Shown here in pieces: positions 26,586 to 37,300 of a stretch of DNA of 64,000 nt. The translations under genes and the position numbers were made by a program. The notes beneath the pieces were generated by a model. It was not told where the DNA came from. It searched no databases and saw only the letters and a list, made by a program, of their open reading frames with translations. Numbering within the stretch: the stretch's first letter is position 1; every line of letters begins with the position of its first letter. Source of the DNA: Pseudomonas duriflava (lineage in GTDB: Bacteria; Pseudomonadota; Gammaproteobacteria; Pseudomonadales; Pseudomonadaceae); the NCBI RefSeq assembly GCF_007830155.1, contig NZ_VLKY01000005.1, positions 62,001 to 126,000 of the forward strand, given 5' to 3'.

Positions 26586-28763
26586 ATGACTGTTACCAAG
26601 AAAATGCTGCTTCTGGTGCTCTCTGCCTTGCTCGGTGTAGCACTGCTTGCAGGAACCGCTCAGTACCAAATCAATCGTGTATTCGAAGCAGCCAACTATG
26701 GCAACGACAATACTGTGCCTAGTCTCTTGGCTATCAATGCGGTTAACCAAAGCGTCGATAGCGCCATCAAGAATATTTACCTTCACATCCTGAGCACCGA
26801 GTCAGCTCAAATGGCTCAGGTTGAACAGACACTTAAGTCTATTCACGAAGACCTTGAGCAAGGCTTGAAGCGCTACGAAACGCTTCTTTCAAACGACCAG
26901 GACCGCGTACTGCTTGCCAATGATCGTGAAGCACTCAAAGGCTTGAGTGAGTTGGAAAACAAGGTATTGCTTTTGTCCCGCCAAAATCTTACGGAAGAAG
27001 CCAAGGCAGCGATGCTGGCGAGTCTTCATATTCTTGAAAACGTAAGTCAGGTACTTAGCGCCCACATCACGTTCAATGAAGAACTAGGTCAGGAAGGCGA
27101 GAAGACAGCAGCAGCCATGAAAGGGGCTGCCACGCTTATCTCCATTCTGATTGCACTGGCCACCCTAACCGCCATAGGACTTATTGGTTTCTTTGTCACC
27201 CGTAACCTGCTCCGCCAACTAGGCGGGGAGCCCGCCCAGGTCGTGATTATGGCCAATCGCGTGGCCGCCGGCGACCTGCCGGATGACATCGTGCTCAAGG
27301 CGGGTGACACCACCAGCTTGATGGCCGCCATGAACCGCATGGTAGAAACGCTACGTGGCCTGCTCACCGAAATGAATCGTATGTCCACTGAGCACGACAA
27401 GGGCGAAACCGATACTTTCATTCCGGCTGAACGGTTTGAAGGTAATTACCGCTCCATGGCTCAAGGCGTCAACGACATGGTCAAAGGCCATATTGGCGAC
27501 CAGCGCAGCGCCATGGCCTGCGTGAAAGGTTTTGGTGAAGGTAACCTGGACGCCCCGCTAGCTCGCCTGCCGGGCAAAAAAGCGTTCATTAATGACAATA
27601 TCGAGCAGGTACGTGCCAACATCAAGGCACTTATTAGCGATACCCAGCAGCTCAGCCAGGCAGCCATGGCCGGTCAACTTAATAGCCGTGCCGACGCTAC
27701 TCAGCATCAAGGTGACTTCCGCCGTATTGTCGAGGGTATCAATGGCACCCTGGATGCCATCGTGGCCCCAGTGAGCGAAGCCATAGATGTTATGGGCGCC
27801 ATCTCCAAAGGCGACCTGAGTCGCACAATCGAGGGTGATTACCATGGTCAGTTGCAGGAACTCAAAAACTCCGTCAACAGCACCGTAAACAAACTGTCCC
27901 AGATCATTGCTGATGTCCGCGATTCGGCTGATGCGCTGGCCAGTGCCTCGGAAGAAATTTCGGCTACCGCTCAGAGCATGAGCCAGGCCTCCTCCGAACA
28001 GGCAGCTTCGGTTGAAGAAACCAGCTCTTCCATGGAACAGATGTCTTCCTCAATCGCACAGAACACCGAAAATGCCAAGGTGACCGACGGCATGGCCAGC
28101 AAGGCTGCCAAGGAAGCTGTTGAAGGCGGTCAGGCTGTGCGCGAAACCACTACGGCCATGCAAAGCATTGCCGACAAGATTGGTATCGTGGACGACATTG
28201 CCTACCAGACCAATCTGCTGGCGCTGAACGCAGCCATCGAAGCAGCACGGGCCGGTGAGCATGGTAAGGGCTTTGCCGTTGTGGCTGCCGAGGTACGAAA
28301 GCTGGCCGAGCGCAGCCAGGTTGCCGCCCAGGAAATTGGCAACGTAGCCAAGGGCAGCGTTGCCTTGGCTGAGCGCGCAGGCACGTTGCTAGACCAGATC
28401 GTTCCTTCTATTACCAAAACGTCTGACCTGGTTCAGGAAATCGCTGCTGCATCGGAAGAGCAGAGTTCAGGCGTGGGCCAGATCAACTCGGCCATGGGGC
28501 AGCTCAACCAGATTACGCAACAAAATGCTTCAGCCTCTGAAGAATTGGCGGCAACGGCCGAAGAAATGAGTAGCCAGGCCGAAAAGCTGCAGCAACTGAT
28601 GAGTTTCTTCTCAGCCAGCCGTGCAAGCGCCGACCTGCAACGTGCCATTGATCAAGTCGTGCCGGGCTTTAACAAACAAAGCCACAGCAAAGAGCGGGTC
28701 GCGGCGTCACGTCCACTGCGTACAGGTTCGTCGCCGGCAGGATTTGTCCGGTTCGAGGAATAA
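26586..28763 (+). CDS. Methyl-accepting chemotaxis protein
   Basis: This 725-residue receptor is a paralogue of the preceding one. It has TM1 (about 5-24), a four-helix-bundle-like periplasmic domain, TM2 (about residues 175-200, [11 protein letters not shown] after it), a HAMP domain and a single copy of the 90-residue HAMP-like unit that is doubled in its neighbour. The signalling domain is highly conserved with the neighbour, including a 69-base identical DNA stretch. It ends GFVRFEE. The start at 26586 ([11 protein letters not shown]) is favoured by GAGG about 6 bases upstream and by alignment with the paralogue. It is followed after 3 bp by cheW. Confidence 0.92.
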   Translation: MTVTKKMLLLVLSALLGVALLAGTAQYQINRVFEAANYGNDNTVPSLLAINAVNQSVDSAIKNIYLHILSTESAQMAQVEQTLKSIHEDLEQGLKRYETLLSNDQDRVLLANDREALKGLSELENKVLLLSRQNLTEEAKAAMLASLHILENVSQVLSAHITFNEELGQEGEKTAAAMKGAATLISILIALATLTAIGLIGFFVTRNLLRQLGGEPAQVVIMANRVAAGDLPDDIVLKAGDTTSLMAAMNRMVETLRGLLTEMNRMSTEHDKGETDTFIPAERFEGNYRSMAQGVNDMVKGHIGDQRSAMACVKGFGEGNLDAPLARLPGKKAFINDNIEQVRANIKALISDTQQLSQAAMAGQLNSRADATQHQGDFRRIVEGINGTLDAIVAPVSEAIDVMGAISKGDLSRTIEGDYHGQLQELKNSVNSTVNKLSQIIADVRDSADALASASEEISATAQSMSQASSEQAASVEETSSSMEQMSSSIAQNTENAKVTDGMASKAAKEAVEGGQAVRETTTAMQSIADKIGIVDDIAYQTNLLALNAAIEAARAGEHGKGFAVVAAEVRKLAERSQVAAQEIGNVAKGSVALAERAGTLLDQIVPSITKTSDLVQEIAAASEEQSSGVGQINSAMGQLNQITQQNASASEELAATAEEMSSQAEKLQQLMSFFSASRASADLQRAIDQVVPGFNKQSHSKERVAASRPLRTGSSPAGFVRFEE

Positions 28764-28766
28764 GCC

Positions 28767-29321
28767 ATGAACACTGAACTAACCACTGCCTTGAACGCAG
28801 GCGAAGCCGAGCGCCAGCACCTGACCTTTGTTGTCAAAGGCGAAATCTTTGCCGTAGATACCCTTTGCGTGCGGGAGATCATCGAGTACGGCCACCTCAC
28901 GGTGGTCCCGCTGATGCCCTCCTTCATCTGTGGCGTGATCAACCTGCGTGGTGCGGTTGTGCCCGTGATTGACCTGGAAGCACGCTTTGGAGGTACCGGC
29001 ACGGTTGTTACGCCGCGTACCTGCATCGTCATTCTCGAAGTTACGGATGATGATCAATCCCAGGTCCTGGGCATCGTAGTGGACGCGGTCAGCGAAGTGC
29101 TTGAAATACCCTTGGAGGATGTCCGTCCTTCTCCGGCGTTTGGCAGCCGGATCCGCACGGACTTCATCCAGGGCATCACCAAAATCAACGACGCGTTCGT
29201 AGTCCTGCTGAACGTCAGCCAAGTGCTGTCGATCAGCGAGATCGCCGGGCTCGTCAATGTTCCAGAAACCGCTATGGCCTTCGGTAGCGCGCGCACAGCG
29301 CTCCCGCAGCGCTCGTTGTAA
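28767..29321 (+). CDS. cheW: Chemotaxis adaptor CheW (first copy)
   Basis: This 184-residue single-domain protein links receptors to CheA. The CheW fold is seen in LTFVVKGEIFAVDTLCVREI, then GVINLRGAVVPVIDL and LGIVVDAVSEVLEI. It is slightly longer than its partner CheW 1.7 kb downstream and is clearly its paralogue. It starts 3 bp after the preceding MCP stop, with GAGGA upstream, so the MCP and CheW are translated as a pair. Confidence 0.93.
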   Translation: MNTELTTALNAGEAERQHLTFVVKGEIFAVDTLCVREIIEYGHLTVVPLMPSFICGVINLRGAVVPVIDLEARFGGTGTVVTPRTCIVILEVTDDDQSQVLGIVVDAVSEVLEIPLEDVRPSPAFGSRIRTDFIQGITKINDAFVVLLNVSQVLSISEIAGLVNVPETAMAFGSARTALPQRSL

Positions 29322-29339
29322 TCTTTCGGAGTCATAGCC

Positions 29340-30992
29340 ATGTTTAAAGACATGCGTGTTACGGCCAAACTTGCCTTAGGTTTTGGCGCCGTCGTCGCCC
29401 TGCTCGTCATCGTGATCCTTGTCGGCATAGTCAACATGGGGTCTATGAAAAAATCAGCGGACACCATGTCCCTGGATCGTTTCCCAAAGACGGAAATGAG
29501 TAATGACCTTATTCAAAACACATTGAGTAACGGTCGCTTGCTGCGCAATATTTTGCTTAATGACGATGTGAGCAAGCGCTCTGAATACATTGATCGGGTC
29601 AATGAATACCGCAGCTCGAATTCTGAAATCATCAGCCAGCTCGAAAAAAGCGTTCACTCCGAAGAAGGTATCAAGCTTGTCAAAGCCGCCATGGCTGCTC
29701 GCGACGCACTTCAGAGTAAATATGCGCAATTCTTTAAACTGGCCGAGTCAGATAGAGATCAAGCCGTACATTACTTACTGGATGAGTTCACTCCAACCAA
29801 TAATGCCTTTGTTGACACCCTTACAGCGCTCAATCAGTACATGAGCGATGAAATGGATGAGGCAGGCGTCCAGGCCACTCAATCGTTTGAGTCCGCTCGC
29901 CTGCTCATGATCTCTATTGGGATCGCAGCCGTTGTAATCGCCACGATCCTGGGCTTCATCATTGCCCGCAGCCTGATCAAGCAGTTGGGTGGCGAGCCGT
30001 CCTATGCGGCCGCGGTGGTCAGCCGTATTGCCGCAGGTGATCTTAGCGTTAACGTAGAGACCAAGGCCGGTGATACCACCAGCATGTTGGCCGCTATCAA
30101 GGGCATGACCGACAAGTTGGCCCATATCATCAGTGAGGTACGCGGCTCAGCCGATGCCCTGTCCAGCGCGTCCGAGCAGGTCTCTGCGACGGCACAAAGC
30201 ATGAGTCAGGCTTCGTCCGAGCAGGCGGCATCGGTTGAAGAAACCAGCGCCTCCATGGAGCAGATGTCTGCGTCCATCGCGCAGAATACCGAAAATGCCA
30301 AAGTCACCGATGGCATGGCCAGCAAGGCTGCCAAGGAAGCTGCCGAAGGTGGCAAAGCCGTGAAGGATACGGTGTCGGCAATGAAGACTATTGCTGACAA
30401 GATTGGCATCGTGGATGACATCGCCTACCAGACCAACCTGCTGGCGCTGAACGCGGCCATCGAAGCGGCACGCGCCGGTGAGCATGGCAAGGGCTTTGCC
30501 GTCGTGGCTGCCGAAGTACGTAAGCTGGCCGAGCGCAGCCAGGTTGCCGCCCAGGAAATCGGTGAAGTGGCCAAAACCAGCGTGGCTCTTGCCGAGCGTG
30601 CCGGCGGTCTGCTCGACGAAATCGTGCCCTCCATTGGCAAGACCTCGGACCTGGTTCAGGAAATCGCGGCAGCCTCGGAAGAGCAAACGTCAGGGGTTGG
30701 CCAGATCAACACCGCCATGAGCCAGTTGAGCCAGATCACCCAGCAGAATGCTTCCGCCTCGGAAGAGCTGGCCGCCACATCAGAAGAAATGAGCGGCCAG
30801 GCCGAACAGCTGCAACAGCTCATGGAATTCTTCACGCTCAGCAATAGCGTTGGCGCTACTCACTCAGAGGCTCCACGTAGTCAGCCACCGGCTGCCGCAC
30901 CGGCTCGCAAATCCGCTCCTAAGCGTGATTTCAACCCGGCCTCGGGGCAACTGGCCGGTGTGCCAGCCGGCTTCGTTCGCTTCAAGGACTAA
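29340..30992 (+). CDS. Methyl-accepting chemotaxis protein with 4HB sensor domain
   Basis: This 550-residue receptor has the classical layout: TM1 (about 13-33), a four-helix-bundle periplasmic domain to about 190 with many charged residues, TM2 (about 190-212, ending [14 protein letters not shown]), one HAMP domain, and a signalling domain with [20 protein letters not shown]. It ends GFVRFKD after a Pro/Ala-rich linker, the same tail as in the two upstream receptors. It sits between the two cheW genes. Ligand unknown, though 4HB domains often sense amino acids or organic acids. Confidence 0.93.
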   Translation: MFKDMRVTAKLALGFGAVVALLVIVILVGIVNMGSMKKSADTMSLDRFPKTEMSNDLIQNTLSNGRLLRNILLNDDVSKRSEYIDRVNEYRSSNSEIISQLEKSVHSEEGIKLVKAAMAARDALQSKYAQFFKLAESDRDQAVHYLLDEFTPTNNAFVDTLTALNQYMSDEMDEAGVQATQSFESARLLMISIGIAAVVIATILGFIIARSLIKQLGGEPSYAAAVVSRIAAGDLSVNVETKAGDTTSMLAAIKGMTDKLAHIISEVRGSADALSSASEQVSATAQSMSQASSEQAASVEETSASMEQMSASIAQNTENAKVTDGMASKAAKEAAEGGKAVKDTVSAMKTIADKIGIVDDIAYQTNLLALNAAIEAARAGEHGKGFAVVAAEVRKLAERSQVAAQEIGEVAKTSVALAERAGGLLDEIVPSIGKTSDLVQEIAAASEEQTSGVGQINTAMSQLSQITQQNASASEELAATSEEMSGQAEQLQQLMEFFTLSNSVGATHSEAPRSQPPAAAPARKSAPKRDFNPASGQLAGVPAGFVRFKD

Positions 30993-30997
30993 TCGCC

Positions 30998-31501
30998 ATG
31001 AGTGTTCATAGTGCTAACCGAGTCACCGTGGCGGCCCAACCGCCACGGCAATACCTGACCTTCTCGTTGAACAACGAGATGTTTGCAGTAAGCACAACCT
31101 GCGTGCGGGAAATCATCGAATATGGGCCGGTTACGACCATGCCCATGATGCCTCGCAGTATCCGCGGCGTGATCAACTTGCGCGGGGCTGCTGTGCCAGT
31201 GCTTGACTTGGGCGTACGCTTCTCTGGCGTACCCACCGAAGCCAGTCGCCGCAGCTGCATTGTAATGCTGGAGCTGAGTGTTGAAGGCCGCCAGCAGGTT
31301 TTCGGCATTATCGTGGATGCCGTTAACGAAGTTCTGGAGATCGCTCAGGAGGCTATCGAGCCTACGCCCCGCTTCGGCACGCACATCCGCACCGATTTCA
31401 TCCTCGGAATGGCCAAGCGGGATAACGGTTTCGTGATTCTGCTGAACATCGATCAGGTCCTCAATGCTGAGGATGTTCGTTACTTAGCGACCCAAGCCTG
31501 A
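30998..31501 (+). CDS. cheW: Chemotaxis adaptor CheW (second copy)
   Basis: This 167-residue protein is the second CheW of the operon. Shared blocks with the first copy include CVREIIEYG, GVINLRGA and FGIIVDAVNEVLEIAQEAIEP, while the termini differ. It begins 5 bp after the preceding MCP stop, repeating the MCP-CheW arrangement seen just upstream. Each CheW could serve its own receptor set, or the two could simply be redundant; the sequence cannot decide. Confidence 0.93.
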   Translation: MSVHSANRVTVAAQPPRQYLTFSLNNEMFAVSTTCVREIIEYGPVTTMPMMPRSIRGVINLRGAAVPVLDLGVRFSGVPTEASRRSCIVMLELSVEGRQQVFGIIVDAVNEVLEIAQEAIEPTPRFGTHIRTDFILGMAKRDNGFVILLNIDQVLNAEDVRYLATQA

Positions 31502-31516
31502 TCCCGGACGGTAACC

Positions 31517-32323
31517 ATGGACAACCTCGCCCTTTCCGATAGCGAGTTCAAGAAGTTTCGCGGCCTCATCTACGAGGTCGCGGGCATCAGTATGTCCGAA
31601 GCGAAGAAACCCTTGGTCAGCGGACGGCTGGCCAAGCGGGTTCGCCAACAGGGCCTGCCGAGCTATAGCGCCTATTTCGACGTGTTGATGCGTGACCGGG
31701 CCGAGTTTCAGGCGGCTGTGGATCTGCTCACAACCAACGAGACCTATTTTTTCCGCGAGCCCAAGCACTTCGAGTTCCTGCAAACGGTCGCCCTGCCAGA
31801 ATTACGTGACCGCGCTTCGCTCCGAATCTGGAGTGGCGCCTGCTCGACGGGCGAAGAGCCGTATACGCTGGCGCTCGTTCTTGCCGACACATTGGGCATG
31901 CGCCCCTGGGAAATACTGGCGTCAGATATCAGCACCCGGGTGCTGGAAAAGGCCCGCCGCGGCCAGTACCCCCTGGACGACGCCGAAGGCATTCCAAAGG
32001 CGATGCTGCATAAATATTGCTTCAAGGGAATCAGCCAGAATACCGGGACATTTCTGGTAGGCCCGGACCTGGCATCGCGTATCACGTTTCGGCAGATCAA
32101 CCTCAACACCACTCTTCCGGATGTTGGCCAGTTCGACGTAATTTTTCTGCGCAACGTAATGATTTATTTCGATAACGACACCAAGCGTCAGGTCATGCAG
32201 CGCCTGGTCAGCCATCTACGGCCAGGCGGCTATTTCATGATCAGTCACTCGGAGAGCCTCAACGGCGTTACCGATGCGCTGAAAATGGTCAAGCCCTCCA
32301 TTTACCAGAAGCCTTATGCGTGA
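31517..32323 (+). CDS. cheR: Chemotaxis protein methyltransferase CheR
   Basis: This 268-residue enzyme methylates glutamates of receptors using S-adenosylmethionine. The N-terminal helical domain (about 1-75) is followed by the Rossmann domain with RIWSGACSTGEEPYTLAL and FDVIFLRNVMIYFDN. The ending MVKPSIYQKP is typical of the family. CheR of this class docks on receptor C-terminal pentapeptides, and the GFVRF tails of three MCPs in this operon are candidate docking sites. It overlaps cheD by 8 bases, indicating translational coupling. Confidence 0.95.
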   Translation: MDNLALSDSEFKKFRGLIYEVAGISMSEAKKPLVSGRLAKRVRQQGLPSYSAYFDVLMRDRAEFQAAVDLLTTNETYFFREPKHFEFLQTVALPELRDRASLRIWSGACSTGEEPYTLALVLADTLGMRPWEILASDISTRVLEKARRGQYPLDDAEGIPKAMLHKYCFKGISQNTGTFLVGPDLASRITFRQINLNTTLPDVGQFDVIFLRNVMIYFDNDTKRQVMQRLVSHLRPGGYFMISHSESLNGVTDALKMVKPSIYQKPYA

Positions 32324-32837
32324 GCCGGGGACGGTTAAAGAGGTTTACCTGAGACCAGGCGAGCTGCATTTTGGCGGCGCCGACACGCGTATCCATACGC
32401 TGCTCGGCTCCTGCGTGGCCCTGGTGTTCTGGCATCCTCATCGCCTGTTGGGTGGTATGTGCCATTTCCTGCTGCCTACCCGTAGCAAGGCGCCGCTTAC
32501 CCGCAGCCAACTTGATGGACATTATGGCGACGAGGCGCTGGCCCTGTTGCTTCAATCCATCCAGAACGTCGGTGCTCACCCCTCGGAGTTCACCTTGCGC
32601 ATTTTTGGCGGGGGCAACATGTTTCCCGGGATCGCCCGAAACGAGAAAGATCACATTGGTCTGCAGAACGTCAAGGCAGCTAAACGCCTGCTTCAAGCCC
32701 ACGGACTTGTCTGCAGTGCCAGCCATGTAGAAGGCCTCGGCCATCGTCGACTTTTCTTTTCCATTTGGGATGGGCAGGTCAGGCTCGAACAATCACCGCC
32801 TGCGTTGCCTGTGTTAAGGCCAAGAGAGCGTACATGA
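32316..32837 (+). CDS. cheD: Chemoreceptor glutamine deamidase CheD
   Basis: This 173-residue cysteine hydrolase deamidates receptor glutamines. The catalytic Cys is in [12 protein letters not shown] and the His in GGMCHFLLP. The FGGGNMF segment is also typical of the family. In other systems CheD works with CheC phosphatases, but no cheC or cheX gene is in this operon. It overlaps cheR upstream and cheB downstream (ATGA), so cheR-cheD-cheB should be translationally coupled. Confidence 0.93.
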   Translation: MREPGTVKEVYLRPGELHFGGADTRIHTLLGSCVALVFWHPHRLLGGMCHFLLPTRSKAPLTRSQLDGHYGDEALALLLQSIQNVGAHPSEFTLRIFGGGNMFPGIARNEKDHIGLQNVKAAKRLLQAHGLVCSASHVEGLGHRRLFFSIWDGQVRLEQSPPALPVLRPRERT

Positions 32838-33895
32838 ACACCATTAAAGTTCTGATCGTCGACGACTCCGCCGTGGTACGGCAAGTCCTGTCTACCACGC
32901 TGGCCGCCGATCCGGCCATTGAAGTCCTTGGCGTCGCGGCCGATCCGCTTTTCGCCATGGAAAAAATGAACAAGCAGTGGCCGGATGTCATTGTTCTGGA
33001 TGTTGAAATGCCTCGCATGGACGGCATTACCTTTCTCAAGAAACTCATGTCCGAGCGCCCTACTCCCGTGGTGATCTGCTCGACCCTGACTGAAAAAGGT
33101 GCTGCCACGACCATGCAGGCACTTTCGGCAGGGGCGGTCAGCTTTGTTACCAAACCCCAGGTGGGACTAAAGCAGTTCCTGGTTGAAAGCAGTCAGGAGT
33201 TGATTTCAGCTGTTAAGGCCGCCGCTCGTTCCCGACCCCGCCGTATCGCCTCGGCACCGGCAGCCAGCGTACAACCCAAGTTCAACGCGGATGTCATTCT
33301 GCCGCCTGGCCAGGCCATGGCGCGTACCACTGATACCGTGGTCAGCATTGGCACCTCTACCGGTGGCACCCAGGCACTTGAGCATGTTCTTACCGCCCTA
33401 CCTCGCGTCTGCCCCGGTATCGTCATCGTCCAGCACATGCCCGAGCGTTTTACCGCCGCCTTCGCGGAGCGTTTGAATAACCTCTGCCAGATCGAGGTGC
33501 GCGAAGCCCAGCACGGCGACCGGGTGATTCCAGGACGCGCCCTGATCGCGCCGGGTGGCCGTCACATGTTGCTCAAACGTAACGGCGCCCAGTATCAGGT
33601 CGAGATTGTCGAAGGCCCTCCGGTGAGCCGACATTGCCCTTCAGTGGACGTGTTGTTCCGCTCCACTGCCCGCTGTGCCGGCAAGAATGCCCTGGGCATT
33701 ATCATGACCGGCATGGGCGATGATGGTGCCCGCGGGCTTAAGGAAATGCGCGACGCCGGTGCCCGGACCTTGGGCCAGGACGAACAGAGCTGCATTGTCT
33801 ACGGTATGCCCAAGGAAGCCTTTAAGCTCGGTGCCGTTGAGCGCGAATTGCCGCTGGATCAGATTCCTGCGGCAATTCTGGGCCTGAACCGATAG
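32834..33895 (+). CDS. cheB: Chemotaxis methylesterase/deamidase CheB
   Basis: This 353-residue response regulator has a receiver domain with Asp10-Asp11 and phosphoacceptor Asp56 ([13 protein letters not shown]). A Pro/Arg-rich linker leads to a C-terminal esterase domain with the Ser-His-Asp triad in [24 protein letters not shown] and MTGMGDDGA. Phosphorylation by CheA activates removal of methyl groups. The start at 32834 uses the ATGA overlap with cheD; the longer open frame upstream lies within cheD. It is the last gene of the che operon and converges on pilE. Confidence 0.95.
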   Translation: MNTIKVLIVDDSAVVRQVLSTTLAADPAIEVLGVAADPLFAMEKMNKQWPDVIVLDVEMPRMDGITFLKKLMSERPTPVVICSTLTEKGAATTMQALSAGAVSFVTKPQVGLKQFLVESSQELISAVKAAARSRPRRIASAPAASVQPKFNADVILPPGQAMARTTDTVVSIGTSTGGTQALEHVLTALPRVCPGIVIVQHMPERFTAAFAERLNNLCQIEVREAQHGDRVIPGRALIAPGGRHMLLKRNGAQYQVEIVEGPPVSRHCPSVDVLFRSTARCAGKNALGIIMTGMGDDGARGLKEMRDAGARTLGQDEQSCIVYGMPKEAFKLGAVERELPLDQIPAAILGLNR

Positions 33896-33909
33896 AAATC
33901 GGCCAGCGG

Positions 33910-34356
33910 TTAACGCCAGCAGTCGGCTGCCGCCCCAGTGCCGGTAGCCCCCTTGGCGCCTTGAGCGCTCAACGTCAGGTTACCGCATTCGGTGTCCTTG
34001 GCTTGCGTACCGGCTGCCGTGGCGGTCAGTAGATAAGGGCCGTAACTGGAGTAATCGCTGCTGGTATCGGTATTAACTGTGATAGACAGAGTGTAATAAC
34101 CGTTGTCGCTACTGACCGTGCCATTGCTCGTATTACGCATGGCCAAGTCTGCCGCCGTGCTGGTGTACGCATAGTTCTGTGCGTAATACCGCTCCAACCG
34201 CGCTGCCGCCTCGGTGAGCAGCGCCTGCCCCTCGCTACGGTGCGCCCGGATAACGTAACGGCCATAACTGGGAATCGCCACTGCCGCCAGGATAGCGATG
34301 ATCACGACCGTGATCATCACCTCGATGAGTGTAAAACCTTGGGTTCGCTTGTGCAT
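33910..34356 (-). CDS. pilE: Type IV minor pilin PilE
   Basis: This 148-residue pilin has a short leader cut by PilD before Phe (KRTQG^[12 protein letters not shown]) with Glu5 in the mature chain. The globular part has paired Cys near the C-terminus (DTECGNL and AADCWR), a D-region pattern. PilE is one of the minor pilins that form the priming tip complex with PilV, PilW, PilX and PilY1. The start at 34356, 4 bp after the pilY1 stop, is set by the leader length; the longer frame overlaps pilY1. It is the last gene of the minor-pilin operon. Confidence 0.9.
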   Translation of the reverse strand: MHKRTQGFTLIEVMITVVIIAILAAVAIPSYGRYVIRAHRSEGQALLTEAAARLERYYAQNYAYTSTAADLAMRNTSNGTVSSDNGYYTLSITVNTDTSSDYSSYGPYLLTATAAGTQAKDTECGNLTLSAQGAKGATGTGAAADCWR

Positions 34357-34360
34357 TCGT

Positions 34361-37300
34361 TCAGTCAGCCTGGTTGGAGATAACGCGCCAGGTCTGGCGA
34401 CGATTGGATGTACCGTCAAGAATCACGCTTGAGTTGAGATCGCTACTGCTATCTGCGCTCGTCCCGCTGAGCGAGATAGTGCCATCGCTGTAGACGAAAG
34501 GTGTCACTCCACTCAAAAGCCCTGACAGGGCCACCCGCGAATAGGAGGTTGACGTACCCAGTAGCAACGAATCGGTTCCTCCCCCTTTATAAGGGTCCAG
34601 CGCATAAAGATAAGTTTCTGCTCCAGACTCGCAGGGATCATCGTTGGGTGTTAACGAACTCATGATTAGCGTGTCACTTAGCAGGAAAGGCTTGCTAATG
34701 ACCATCTCTCCAGTTAACGGGAAGTTAATATACCAACCGTACTGACCGCTCTTGTTTGTCGAGGGGTCATACCAGCTCACCGTATTGTTGGAGACTGTAT
34801 TAGCCGTCGTACTAAGGCTGGTGCCCGTCGTACTCGTATAGGTAATCGTCTCATCGCCACCAATTGTTTGCTGCTGCAGATTGGCATAGGTCAGCGAAGG
34901 CGTACTGGTTGCACTGCTGCCATCGGTCTGCCGGTCCCAAACCCCATAAATGGTCATGGCCTTGGTTGTATCCGCTGCCGCATCGCCACTTTCCAGGTAC
35001 TTGCCGGTCCCGAAGATCACGATGTAACCGGTCCCTGTAGGATGCTTGACCAGATAAGGGCTGGCGGTAATGGGCTGAACAAGCGTGGTCGCCCCGCTTT
35101 GACTGCTGGCCTTGGCGGTATAGAGCGGATTAGTTGAAAAGGCTACTTTCAGATTGCCTGCGGTGGTGGTGCTCGTCAGGCTGTCGCCGATCAGGTCGAA
35201 GCGCCACAGGTTGCCATGCAGGTCGCCCGCATAAACGTAGTCGGCAATCAGATCACCGTTGATATCAGCAACATAAGGCGAGGACAGTCCGTTGGCTGTC
35301 GTACTGCTGTCGCTGACTTCAAGGGCGTTACCAATCCGACTACCATCCGCCACGCTCATGAGATACAGCACAGCCTTGTCGTTGGTACTATTGTAGCCAT
35401 TAGCCAGCACAACACCCCACTCGCCAGTGTGTAAGCGGGTAATCACTGGCTTAGAGTAGGTAAAGCCTAACTCACTATACTGGCTATCGCTGGCGCTCTT
35501 TTCCCATAACAGCTTGATGTTGTCCGGATCAGTAATATCGAGCGCGAACACGGCGCGACCGCCGCCACGAAGGGTTCCAATCAGAACCGTATGCCAGGCC
35601 CCGTCGAAATACACATCACCGGTAACCGGCGTACCGTCTACGTAATACTGGTGTGTACTGGTGTAATTAGGATCGCTGAGCTTGTAGAGGTTATCGAGTA
35701 CTGCAGTGGGAATGAAGGCAAAGACCTCTTCACCGTCATCATTGAAGGCATGCAGCATACCGTCATTGGCGCCCACATAAATGCGGGTATCCCGATTAGC
35801 CCATGTGGTCTTGAAATCGCTGTAGCTAGTGCTGCTCGAACTGACCGTAGCGTTCATAAGTGCTGTCGAACTGCTGGGCGCCGCTACGCGAGCGGGGGTC
35901 GAATCAATGATATCGCCCAGAACATGCCCACGAACCCGGAACGAAGGCGTTGTAGACGAGCTTTCATAGGTTCGGTCACCGCGCAAGTAGTCGACACGCT
36001 TGGAGCCGTAGGAATCGGTAGTGCCGCTTAAAGTCTTGTTCAAGGCACTTTGTTGCGTGGAGGTGAGGTTACTCCAGGCAAACGAGGCCAAGCCATCAGT
36101 GGCTGCACTACTAGCAATATAAATCTTGCGAGAGGTGTAATCCTTCTCATCCAGTAAGCTCTGCGCACTCCACTGCTCTGTACTGCTGGACGTGCTGCGC
36201 AAGTACTTTGTTACGTCGCCGCTCCAGTCCGAGCTGGAAAAGGTCGGCACGTAGGTATAAGTCGAGGTGTAGTCACTTTCCAACAGCGGAGAGGACGTCT
36301 GGCTGGCGCTTGCGCTAGTCGTTTGCGTTATGCGGTTAACAATCTCCTCCATGGAACTGACAAGCTCATCAGCACTTTCGGCACTAAAGAACTCGCCACG
36401 TGAGTTGATAGCGGCATGCCATAGATCATAAACATTGTTGTAACTGGCTGACTTCGCTTCTGGCCAATTTAATGTTCCAGCTGCAATAGACTCATAGCCA
36501 CCTGCAAAGGTATTTCCATCCCATGCGGGATTGGTCAACGCACTACTTAAACCAATACCAACATAAAAGCCGGTCAGATGCTGCCATGTAGCAGGATCGT
36601 TTTTAGGATTCCAATAAGCGCTTAGAGAGTTACTACCATAGGTAACGCTACCGTTAACAGCCGTATAAGAAGGCACATTATTATCAAGGCCAGACTGTGC
36701 ATCCGTTGCCCAATATTTAAAAGCCAAATCAGCCAGTGTGCTTGAGTATGAATCCTTGTAAGGCGCTTTAGGGCTGTAATTAGTTTTATCTGGGAGGGTC
36801 ATTGTAGCGCCGTCATAATTACCGGAGCTGTACGCTGAGTTCCATATCCCATCCGTTACCATCAAGCTATAACTAGCCCGGCAAGAATACTGAGGCGATT
36901 GAGTTGTGCCTGGCGAAAAAGCATAAGGTCCGTTTAGGCCAGTCGTTTGGAGCAATTCCCCTACACGGTTAAGTGACTGTAAAAGCGGGGTGCTTTGGTT
37001 GTAATAAATGTCCCCAAGCCAATTGAAAAACGCTACGCGGTGTGCACCAGAGAATGCTCTCAACCGATTGTCATAGGCACTTGTACTGCTATTGCTGATA
37101 CCCCGGCAGTTAGCGCTGCTGGCACTGAGAATACAGCTACTACTATCCCCAAGCGCTTGCCAACCCAAGCGAACCGTATCCGAAATATCAATTAGCGAGA
37201 GGTTAGTGGCCGTTTGTGCAGCTAGTGCACGGCTACGGTAAAAAGAATACCAGTTTGCAAAGTTCTGGCGCTCGTCGCTACCGTTAGGGCCCGACGTACT

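Noticed and set aside
24064-30992. Treating the similar MCP signalling domains as a mobile or CRISPR-like repeat array
   Set aside because: The repeats are coding, of receptor-domain length and in frame; they are paralogues, not an array.
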